Positions 55,469-62,680 of a stretch of 62,680 nt of DNA are shown piece by piece. The position numbers and the translations under genes were made by a program. Under the pieces are notes generated by a model, which did no database searches, had not been told where the DNA came from, and saw only the letters and a list, made by a program, of their open reading frames with translations. This DNA comes from Proteromonas lacertae. Taxonomy: Eukaryota > Sar > Bigyra > Opalinata > Proteromonadidae. Position 1 is the stretch's first letter. The number at the start of each line of letters is the position of its first letter. The stretch is from NCBI GenBank assembly GCA_002245135.1, contig NGBS01000033.1:1-62680 (forward strand). The letters are read 5' to 3'.

Positions 55469-56165
55469 GTATATAGATAGATGTATAATTGTAAAATTAC
55501 TGTAATGATCAATCACTGTAAGAATGTAATTAAACTGTTCTTCTTCAGTAACTGTAAATTTCTCATTGATTTTACTCATATTAATTAGATCACATAACAC
55601 TCTTTCATGTGGATAGCTTGATAGTATCGGTTTTAACGGTTGTTCAACATGAACTTTCTTCAATTCTTTACATCCAGAACATGTTTTTACGAATACATCT
55701 ACCATTTCTCTGGTAATACCATAGTACTTCTTTTCATTTACCAAGTAATACAAAGGTTCAAATGTAATGTGACCATTACCTTGTAATTCTTTTAGTACAT
55801 CAAACGATTCTTCAGTTTTAATAACTTTCTTTCCTTTAAACAATAACTGCTTTGTCTTTTCATCGTAAGAATAACCTTTGTTGGAATAGAAGTTTATATC
55901 TTTTACATAATCATCATATTTCTTTTTGGTAAAACTTCAGCAACGATAATTATCTTCTTCTACTTCATTACTACTAGTAGAACGGCTTCTATTGTTTCCT
56001 TTCTTTCTCTTTTCGATACCTACAGAATGACTTCTTCTGCGTTCTTTTCTCTTTTTATCGCCGCTGGAAGAGACTTTTTCTTTAAACAACTTATCAAGCG
56101 CTTGATAATAAAGAGGTTTGTGATCGTCCTCAAGTACTTGATCAAGGTGTAATACTTCAGAAAAC
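55466..56165 (-). pseudogene. Polinton integrase piece (zinc-binding region and start of core)
   Basis: A CxxC-containing zinc-binding region (CSGCKEL) leads into a retroviral integrase core start (LCDLINMSKI, ILTVIDHYSNF). Only part of the enzyme is present. Upstream there is a Lys/Arg/Ser-rich coding-like stretch. Fossil fragment of element 2. Confidence 0.8.
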
Positions 56166-56367
56166 CTATATATTATGATATATATAAAGAAATAAATGAG
56201 AATTATATGTATATATATAGTTATAGTAATAAATATATATAGCTAATGTTTTTACTGTTATTTTTTATATAAATCATTGAATTCTAATTATGTATTGCTG
56301 AAATAAAACCTCAAAAAACAATAAATTCATACCAACTAATGTAAAATCACCTAAAGTAATACATTAT

Positions 56368-56640
56368 CTAAATACACTTATTCACATTTATTCTTACAAA
56401 CACTCCTTTTGTTTCATCATCATCTGGATTATCTGTTTTAGCATCAAAGTTACGGTTTGAACAATCTAATGTTATTTTTAAATCACTCGATAAATCTTTA
56501 CCAGCTCTTAATTTTAATTCAGTTAAACGGTCAGTACTAAAATTTAATATATCAAAGAATCTATAAGCAAAAGATTGTTGAGAACATCTTTCAAATAATG
56601 TATTTTGAATATAAATAATCAGGAGTATAGACAAAATCAT
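56368..56640 (-). pseudogene. Capsid-associated frame of Polinton 2
   Basis: A 90-residue frame follows the putative major capsid gene on the same strand and overlaps its end. Its content suggests it is related to the capsid gene; family otherwise unassigned. Confidence 0.4.
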
Positions 56641-57658
56641 TAATTTGCCATCTTATTCTATCTTGATCTTCAATAAATGGAACTACTCTTCTATCATGTA
56701 TTGCATTGAAATAAGCTCTGTATAATATGAATTTAACATAACTTCCTATACTGCTATTAATACTGAAGTTATAGTTAAATGTATTACTACCAGATATTGG
56801 ATCTTTAGTTACTTGAACTATGTTAAAGTCAGTAAAGTCAATAGGATGATGAGTAGTATTATTAATAGTATTAGCATTACATGTTGGGTCTTTATTGTAA
56901 CAAACGTATAGTCTAGGATTGATAACTCTCATTTCAACAAATGGTTGCCATTCGTTATTATAGACCTTGTACTCAGATTCATGTATAAGCCAATTAACAA
57001 TAGGAGCAAATGTGAACTGAATGTAAATGACTTCACCAAAATAAATATCATTCTTCAAAGCTAAAATTGTATTATATAAATCATAGAAATGATATCTACA
57101 ACGTAATCTACCATGTAATATATCTTTGCCATTTGCTTGTTCGATCCAATGATTAGGAGTACTGTTTTCATCATTAGTTGGTGAACAAAGAAAAATTATG
57201 TCAACACTATAACTTCCATTATCATAAGGATATTGATTTGCAATTTGATGGGCTAAATCTCTATATTCGTTATAACTAGTATCAAGATCACATAACAATG
57301 TTCCTGTTTTGTTGTATACTTTGATAGTTCCAAAATTCATAGTATTTCGCAAAAATAATACATTTCCATATTCAGTGAAATTAGGAGGATCCCAAGCGTT
57401 AGCTTCTTCTTCTCCATCAACATGATCTCTTGTTAGACCAGGTTTAAAATCTAATTCAAATTCAAAGTAACTTTTAGATAGATTAACACAATTATCACCA
57501 GATATTTCAAATGTAATTGAATCACTGTTTGAGTTTGTAGATAAAACAGTTTCATTACGAGCTTGATTTGGAGTCACTAAAATATGATTGTAGACAGGTA
57601 TATAAGCTGGCACAATGCTTTCATGTTTTTGTGAAGCAGGTACAGCAGTGATTGACAT
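56591..57658 (-). CDS. Putative Polinton major capsid protein (double jelly roll)
   Basis: The 355-residue frame is beta-rich, with the N-terminal pattern of an extended leader followed by strands (SITFEISGDNCVNLSKSYFE) seen in double-jelly-roll capsid proteins, and a second strand-rich half. It lies beside the putative penton protein and shares strand and spacing with it, as in other Polintons. The assignment rests on fold-like pattern and context, since capsid sequences diverge quickly. Confidence 0.65.
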   Translation of the reverse strand: MSITAVPASQKHESIVPAYIPVYNHILVTPNQARNETVLSTNSNSDSITFEISGDNCVNLSKSYFEFELDFKPGLTRDHVDGEEEANAWDPPNFTEYGNVLFLRNTMNFGTIKVYNKTGTLLCDLDTSYNEYRDLAHQIANQYPYDNGSYSVDIIFLCSPTNDENSTPNHWIEQANGKDILHGRLRCRYHFYDLYNTILALKNDIYFGEVIYIQFTFAPIVNWLIHESEYKVYNNEWQPFVEMRVINPRLYVCYNKDPTCNANTINNTTHHPIDFTDFNIVQVTKDPISGSNTFNYNFSINSSIGSYVKFILYRAYFNAIHDRRVVPFIEDQDRIRWQINDFVYTPDYLYSKYII

Positions 57659-57693
57659 ATTTTATGTTATTTTTTAAAATCAAAAAAATGCTT

Positions 57694-57717
57694 AAAAATA
57701 GCAAGAAATTTATTAAT
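57694..57717 (-). promoter_or_regulatory. Shared Polinton upstream motif
   Basis: AAAAATAGCAAGAAATTTAT and the next bases, 36 bases upstream of the putative capsid start, match 5698-5722 of Polinton 1 (also just upstream of a start) with two mismatches. A looser match (ATTTCTATGCGTTTTT on the minus strand) is near 5077-5092. Likely a promoter element of the Polinton genes. Confidence 0.45.
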
Positions 57718-58684
57718 ACAAAATAATCTCAAAATAAATAGGTAAGTTATTTAAATCAATTGCATAACCATCTTGTTGAGAGACTGATATATTCATTCTT
57801 TGATATTTGTGATATTGCATCTTTTTAGCTGTCCATTCAATTTGTGGATTGGTGAATGTTGTATATTCTGCATTTATATCAGTTACAGGTATATTTGCTA
57901 AAACCATTGAATTCTCACCACTATTAACCCAATCACATCTAATTTGTATGAATGACACCCATAGTAAAGAAGGTTGATTTGGTAACAATTTATAATAATT
58001 TATAAAATCTTTACTGAAATATGCATCACTTAAATAATTTGCATGATAAATTGATATACTTTTATTTATTTCATCTAAACCAAATAACTTATATGCTAAG
58101 TTAGGGAATTCCATACTAAAATCTGTAAAGTAATATTTTCCGAAATGAGCAATATAATTAAATTGTAACTTTAATCTATTTTCTGAAGTTTTTTCAAAAT
58201 GAAGTACATCTGTTTGATCATCTACTTTACGAAATGGAAATCTATTTGCAAAATCTTCATCAGGTAATGGTATTACTACATTATCAAATGCATAAAAAGT
58301 AAAATCTAAGAGATTTCTAGCAAAAAAATCTAATAATTCTTTTCCTGTATATTTTCTCTGATCTATTTTAAAATCAATAGTTTTATTATAAGGACCTAAT
58401 TGGTTTTCAGGGTATGCCCATTTTATTGGATTTGTTTCATCTGGATTAATGCATTTATAATAAGTAAAATTAAAGAGTATATGATCATTTACTTCATCTT
58501 GTATTGTATAGAAGTTATTTGGTATAACTGCAGTAATTAAACTCATATATTGATATTTTTCAGTTATAGTTGGAGTATTAATACATCTTGTCCATCTATT
58601 TGAAAATTTTGAATCATAGTATGATGTAGTTAAGAACAATGTTCTTCTATTAGCTAATATGTTGTTACCATCTTTAGGTTGCAT
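57713..58684 (-). CDS. Putative Polinton minor capsid (penton) protein
   Basis: The 323-residue frame starts with a region typical of Polinton penton proteins: an extended N-terminus, a Phe/Trp-containing strand, then LITAVIPNNFYTI. It runs in the same direction as the putative major capsid gene, 55 bases upstream. Open throughout. Single jelly-roll identity is inferred from context and the N-terminal pattern. Confidence 0.65.
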   Translation of the reverse strand: MQPKDGNNILANRRTLFLTTSYYDSKFSNRWTRCINTPTITEKYQYMSLITAVIPNNFYTIQDEVNDHILFNFTYYKCINPDETNPIKWAYPENQLGPYNKTIDFKIDQRKYTGKELLDFFARNLLDFTFYAFDNVVIPLPDEDFANRFPFRKVDDQTDVLHFEKTSENRLKLQFNYIAHFGKYYFTDFSMEFPNLAYKLFGLDEINKSISIYHANYLSDAYFSKDFINYYKLLPNQPSLLWVSFIQIRCDWVNSGENSMVLANIPVTDINAEYTTFTNPQIEWTAKKMQYHKYQRMNISVSQQDGYAIDLNNLPIYFEIILY

Positions 58685-58761
58685 TATGATTTATAATTGT
58701 TGAGAAATATTAAAATATAATTTTATTTGAATTATTCTTTAATTTATATATCGTTATATAT

Positions 58762-59046
58762 ATGCAACCACAACCACAAGTTAACAATTCAAATAATGAA
58801 GAAGATGAACCAACAGATGATGATTATGAAGATGAAGAAGATGAAGATAATGTACCTATTGATATGAACAGAATAAGACATAGAAGAAGACATAGAAGGA
58901 ATCAAGTCATACCATTTCAAGATATAAGCGAAGATGATTTGAATAACTATGTGAATCAAGAAGTGAAAAGATTTAACAAAGCATTGATTATACAATATAG
59001 ATTAATTCCTGTAGGATGGCCAAATCATGAGTTTAATAGAATATAA
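58762..59046 (+). CDS. Small acidic/basic protein of Polinton 2
   Basis: 94 residues: an Asp/Glu-rich N-terminal third, then an Arg/His-rich patch (RIRHRRRHRRNQ) and a short helical end. No known family. Divergent from the putative penton gene. Confidence 0.5.
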   Translation: MQPQPQVNNSNNEEDEPTDDDYEDEEDEDNVPIDMNRIRHRRRHRRNQVIPFQDISEDDLNNYVNQEVKRFNKALIIQYRLIPVGWPNHEFNRI

Positions 59047-59064
59047 AATTTATATGATGAACAT

Positions 59065-59499
59065 ATGAAAATATTTAATTGGTGTAAGAATTTATTTGTA
59101 ACAGGTCCTTTTGCACATGGTAAACCATTAGAAGCTTATAATCCAAAATTAGCAGGAAATGAAAATTCTGCTAATGCAAGAGAATGTGGAATTTTTAAAA
59201 CTCGTATAGCAGATGGTATTGATAAATTGTGTATGGCATCTGATTTTATATTACAAAGAAATCCATTTGTTGTTTTACACCCAAAAGAGAGAATAGGTGT
59301 TACACAACTAGAAAATAGAAGAATTAAAAAAACTCATTATGAAATTGATGAAAGACATCCAGAACCAGAAAATGATTTTAACATAATGAATAATGAACAT
59401 TATAATAGTGCAGCTGAAATAAGAGCAGAAAATGTTATGCAAAATAGACATGATAATATGGTAAGAGGAATATTAGTAAATGCAGACAATGGGAAGTAA
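59065..59499 (+). CDS. Unassigned protein of Polinton 2
   Basis: 144 residues, no recognised domain. It is likely translated from the same transcript as the next gene, whose start overlaps its end by 20 bases. Confidence 0.5.
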   Translation: MKIFNWCKNLFVTGPFAHGKPLEAYNPKLAGNENSANARECGIFKTRIADGIDKLCMASDFILQRNPFVVLHPKERIGVTQLENRRIKKTHYEIDERHPEPENDFNIMNNEHYNSAAEIRAENVMQNRHDNMVRGILVNADNGK

Positions 59500-61393
59500 T
59501 GATAATAACAATAATAACAACAATGGAAATAATAACAACGATAATAATGAAAATAATAACAACAATGCAAATTATGATATAATTAGCTTTTGTGATTCTC
59601 TGAAAGATAAGTTAAAGTTTTATATAGGTCGTTTAATGAGAACTAAATTTTGGTATTTAACAAATCAAAAAGAAGAAACAGCTTATTCAATTGCGTTAAT
59701 CATATACAACTGTGTAACTGATTTGTATATATTAGCTTTATATTATATACCAATATTAAAAGATAAGTTAAGTGGTAATTATCAAAATGATAATGAATAT
59801 ACTTTACCATATCATTCTGATAGAAGAAATTTTATGGGATTACCAGATGGTGATAATAGAACTGGATATAGATATAACTATTTAGCAACTATACAAAAAA
59901 TATTATCAGAAGCTCATGTACCACAAGGTCAAATCAATACAAATATATTTGCTAATCCTATAACTTTTAGAATGAATAGAGCTTTAGATACACAACTTAA
60001 TCGTCAAATTAAACATAGAAGATCAGTTCCAGCTTATGTTGGAATGAATGTTGCAGATCATAGAAATTGGAGATATGTTGCACCAGCTAATTATCCTCCT
60101 GCTCATCCATCAATTACTGCAGATTTGATTGATAGAAATGTCAATGCATTTTATAATGCATCACCTGCAAATAGTGATAGTGAAGATAATGATAATAATA
60201 CATCAAGTAGTGATACTGAAGAAGATTCAGACACTTATGATCTTGGTGATATGAGTAATCAAATACCACCTCCTCCTTTACCACCAAGACCTATGCTAGC
60301 AAGAACTGTTCAACAACAACCACCTCCACCTCCTCCTGTATTAAATGTATCTAGATCTAATGTAATTAGTTTAAGTAATCAATTTAATCCTCATCATCTT
60401 ATACCAAATCCAAATAGAGACTTTAATAAATCTCATAGATTTTTAGCTAATAGAGAAAATGGTGCAAAAATAGGTGTAACTAGGATAATACAAGAGTTTT
60501 ATACACAATTGTTAACAAATAATGGTAAAATCTATTCAATTGATGCATTTATACATAATCATAATCCACCTTGTACAATTGTAGATGAAAATTCAAGCAA
60601 GAGTTATATGTTCTTTACTGATTGGGTTAGAGAAGAAAACATCAATTTACCTTTATTACCTAGATCTAAATATAATGCAACTGAAGTAAATGATATACCT
60701 CAAAATTACAGTAGTATAAATATGATGTTTTATGGATATGATTACAATAGAAATATATATTCATCTACTGGTTTATTAGAATATTGGTTAAAGAATCATC
60801 GAGGAACACCATTTAATGAAAGACAAGCTAAGCAGGAAATATACATATATAATCCATGTATCAATATTCTATCAGATGATGAAAAGGAAAATAAAAACAT
60901 AAAAGTATTAATAGGTATGGATTATGATAAAAATTGGCCTAACGATAAAAAAATCAAATGTAAACAAATCAAAGTAATAGTATCTCAAGAAAGTGATAGA
61001 GCATGGTATGTAATAAGTGATCCAATGCTTGATTATATGTCATGTGATATACCAGGTGATGGAATTCACAAATTCTATAACTATCCATTCTTTGTTAAGA
61101 TTGGAGATACAGTAGAATTGATAGTACCAGTATCTTTGAAAGATAATATTTATGTATTAAAAGATGCTAGATTAAATGATAAAGATGAAAATAATTATTT
61201 AAAAATTGATGATTATATGAGAAATGCAAATCGAGATAGTATTAATCAAAGAGCTATTGATGATAAAGAAACAACTAAACGTAGAATACAAGGTTTAGGT
61301 AAAAAGCGTAGAAGAAAAACACAATCATTAGTAAAATTGTATACCAAATTGTTTACACACAATAATAAAAGAAAAAGAATAAAAATTATATAG
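59480..61393 (+). CDS. Large unassigned protein of Polinton 2
   Basis: 637 residues. An Asn-rich start (low complexity, 59490-59570) is followed by a helical, partly hydrophobic region, an acidic Asp/Ser/Glu stretch, a poly-Pro block (PPPPLPPRP), a folded C-terminal half with beta pattern, and a strongly basic end. I cannot match it to the known Polinton set; a structural or capsid-associated role fits its place among the morphogenesis genes. The end overlaps the protease gene on the other strand by 8 bases. Confidence 0.6.
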   Translation: MQTMGSNDNNNNNNNGNNNNDNNENNNNNANYDIISFCDSLKDKLKFYIGRLMRTKFWYLTNQKEETAYSIALIIYNCVTDLYILALYYIPILKDKLSGNYQNDNEYTLPYHSDRRNFMGLPDGDNRTGYRYNYLATIQKILSEAHVPQGQINTNIFANPITFRMNRALDTQLNRQIKHRRSVPAYVGMNVADHRNWRYVAPANYPPAHPSITADLIDRNVNAFYNASPANSDSEDNDNNTSSSDTEEDSDTYDLGDMSNQIPPPPLPPRPMLARTVQQQPPPPPPVLNVSRSNVISLSNQFNPHHLIPNPNRDFNKSHRFLANRENGAKIGVTRIIQEFYTQLLTNNGKIYSIDAFIHNHNPPCTIVDENSSKSYMFFTDWVREENINLPLLPRSKYNATEVNDIPQNYSSINMMFYGYDYNRNIYSSTGLLEYWLKNHRGTPFNERQAKQEIYIYNPCINILSDDEKENKNIKVLIGMDYDKNWPNDKKIKCKQIKVIVSQESDRAWYVISDPMLDYMSCDIPGDGIHKFYNYPFFVKIGDTVELIVPVSLKDNIYVLKDARLNDKDENNYLKIDDYMRNANRDSINQRAIDDKETTKRRIQGLGKKRRRKTQSLVKLYTKLFTHNNKRKRIKII

Positions 61394-61946
61394 TTTTAAA
61401 TTTTGATTCTAACATTTTAGCTCTTTTTTCTCCTTTTAATGAATTAAAATTTGTTGCTTGCACAAACGATTTATTATTTACTATAATATCAACTAAAAAC
61501 AAAATTGCATGATAACCGCATCTTACACTATCAACTCTTTGATTTTTAACTCTGTTTATTTTAATCTTATATTCATCATTAGGATATTTTTTTAATTTTG
61601 TTAAATCTTTATAAAACTTTGTTATTTGTTTTGGTTTATCTCCAAAACTATCATAGTACATTATCCTCCTAGTATTATTGTTAACACATAAACTAACCCA
61701 ATGACCTATTTTACTTACAGGATCTTTAGTTGTATTAGTACAAAGTATAACACACCAAACATCATCATTTTTACATAGCTGACCTATTTTGCTAAGTTCA
61801 TCCCATAGTATAACACCTTTAAAATATTTTAGTAGTCTAGGAAACATTTTTTTAATGATCTTTTCAATATCAAAATTTGAGAGTGCATCTTCTTTATGTA
61901 AATCACCTGTACCTATATAGTCATTTGTGATATATCTTTTAAACAT
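61386..61946 (-). CDS. Polinton cysteine protease (adenovirus/Ulp1-type)
   Basis: 186 residues with the family order: GHWVSL (His motif), YYDSFGD (Asp motif) and RCGYHAILFL (Cys motif). This protease matures capsid proteins in Polintons, virophages and adenoviruses. It looks intact and is the clearest morphogenesis gene of the element. Divergent from the basic protein at 62038, with a short palindrome (61965-62002) between them. Confidence 0.85.
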   Translation of the reverse strand: MFKRYITNDYIGTGDLHKEDALSNFDIEKIIKKMFPRLLKYFKGVILWDELSKIGQLCKNDDVWCVILCTNTTKDPVSKIGHWVSLCVNNNTRRIMYYDSFGDKPKQITKFYKDLTKLKKYPNDEYKIKINRVKNQRVDSVRCGYHAILFLVDIIVNNKSFVQATNFNSLKGEKRAKMLESKFKTI

Positions 61947-61964
61947 TATATAATTAATAACTAT

Positions 61965-62002
61965 AAGAATTTATTAAATATCAATTCATTTGATAAATTC
62001 TT
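61965..62002. promoter_or_regulatory. Palindrome between divergent Polinton genes
   Basis: AAGAATTTAT (61965-61974) and its reverse complement ATAAATTCTT (61993-62002) point outward to the protease and to the basic protein gene, each with an ATG about 20-36 bases away. The half-site resembles the AAGAAATTTAT core of the motif upstream of the capsid gene, so it may be a two-way promoter. Confidence 0.4.
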
Positions 62003-62037
62003 AACGTTTTTTAATATATATTTATGTTATTTAATTA

Positions 62038-62421
62038 ATGGGTAAGTTTAAAGATTGGTTAAAAAAATCTAAAATTCTATCTAGCGCAGCTAGTTTAATA
62101 CCTTTTGCTGGACCAGCTATTAGTAACAGTATAGAGAATATGGGGTATGGTAAGAGAAGACGTAGAGGTAGGGTTGCAAGACATAGAACATCAAGAGCAT
62201 GTCAATTCACTCCAGATGGTAGATTCTTAGGTGATACTTCATCTATGACTGGTGGTGGAACTGTTAAGTTTAGGACAAAATCTGGTAAAGTTGTTTCATT
62301 TCATACTAGAAAACGGAAGGGAGCTGGTTTAGGTAGTTTGTTTAAGAAAGGATGGAATAAAATAAGAAAAATAGCTACAAAAGACAATCTTATAAGAGGT
62401 ATTGAGAAGCTAAAGAGATAA
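62038..62421 (+). CDS. Small basic, Gly-rich protein of Polinton 2 (core/PX-like)
   Basis: 127 residues with an amphipathic N-terminus (MGKFKDWLKKSKILSSAASL), an Arg/Gly patch (GYGKRRRRGR) and a Lys-rich end. This pattern resembles membrane-active or DNA-condensing minor virion proteins of adenovirus-like elements. A related basic stretch (YGKRRRRHRGG) continues in 62430-62640, cut by the window edge. Confidence 0.55.
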   Translation: MGKFKDWLKKSKILSSAASLIPFAGPAISNSIENMGYGKRRRRGRVARHRTSRACQFTPDGRFLGDTSSMTGGGTVKFRTKSGKVVSFHTRKRKGAGLGSLFKKGWNKIRKIATKDNLIRGIEKLKR

Positions 62422-62680
62422 ATAACACTTTAAAAGATAAGAAATATATTAGTGATATATCAGGTAAAGTAGGTACTGTAGCTAATACTCTTGGTTTAAG
62501 TAAAATTGGTGATATAGCAAATAAGATAAGTTCCACTGCTAGTAATTATGGTTATGGAAAACGTAGAAGAAGACATAGGGGAGGTAAAAGATTTTGGACA
62601 AAATGGTGGACTAAAATTAGCAATGAATGGTGGTGCTAAGAGAATTCGTAATAGAGCAATTACTAAAGTACCAAAAAAAT

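Larger units (their letters stand above)
55466..62680. mobile_element. Polinton/Maverick element 2, well preserved, right part outside window
   Basis: The block contains an integrase piece, two capsid-type jelly-roll proteins, a cysteine protease of the adenovirus/Ulp1 type and small basic proteins, the morphogenesis set of Polintons. Packaging ATPase and polymerase B are not seen and would lie to the right. Most frames are open; about two breaks are visible within the window, including the integrase. It looks younger than element 1. The left limit is likely near the palindrome at 55393-55468. A non-coding stretch lies at 56170-56360. Confidence 0.85.

Noticed and set aside
1-62680. tRNA, rRNA or CRISPR features
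   Set aside because: I found no cloverleaf with matching A and B boxes, no rRNA-like stretch and no regularly spaced direct repeats; a covariance-model search would be needed to exclude small RNA genes.

Overview
The window is AT-rich nuclear DNA from a unicellular eukaryote that builds cilia or flagella. Evidence: a CEP104-like ciliary-tip gene, an ODA10/CCDC151-like outer-arm docking gene, a fragment of an axonemal dynein heavy chain, and ordinary housekeeping genes (ribosomal protein L9/uL6, PTPA, KRI1, NOP16). TAA, TAG and TGA all act as stops, so the code looks standard. Genes are packed closely and cut by very short introns. I could place 41 GT-AG introns by frame and protein continuity; 39 are 27 to 39 nt long and the median is 32. 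I cannot name the organism from sequence alone.

Layout. 1-7300: a decayed Polinton/Maverick (integrase, polymerase B piece, several accessory frames), running off the left edge. 7396-13295: one very large spliced gene of the Crinkler-RHS (CR) effector class with two P-loop NTPase modules, a nuclease-like segment and a helical middle. 13300-14390: a dispersed repeat copy and a kinase-like remnant. 14727-40342: the host gene block, in order NOP16, CEP104, ODA10-like, EGF surface protein, an unknown N-rich protein, a two-pass membrane protein, an acidic Lys-rich protein, KRI1, PTPA, an ankyrin protein, L9, an Sfi1-like centrin-binding protein, a leucine-rich-repeat protein, a CCCH-WD40 protein and an SMI1/KNR4 protein. 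40534-44058: a decayed hAT-type DNA transposon. 44192-48842: a second CR locus on the minus strand. 49117-52774: a dynein heavy-chain pseudogene. 52994-55468: a second dispersed-repeat copy, a truncated hAT element, a 563-bp inverted-repeat element and two palindromes. 55466 to the end: a second, better preserved Polinton (integrase piece, capsid-type proteins, cysteine protease, small basic proteins), running off the right edge.

How it fits together. The middle is a quiet host segment rich in ciliary/centriolar and ribosome-biogenesis genes. Both flanks are accessory regions where Polintons, hAT elements, repeats and CR genes collect. The CR genes carry host-type mini-introns; in the Polinton frames I saw none. 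The most striking result is that the two CR loci use the same two NTPase modules (A with a nuclease-like segment, B with a longer body) in opposite order. A second is a probable AT-AC (U12-type) intron in the CCCH-WD40 gene, needed to complete its second zinc finger.
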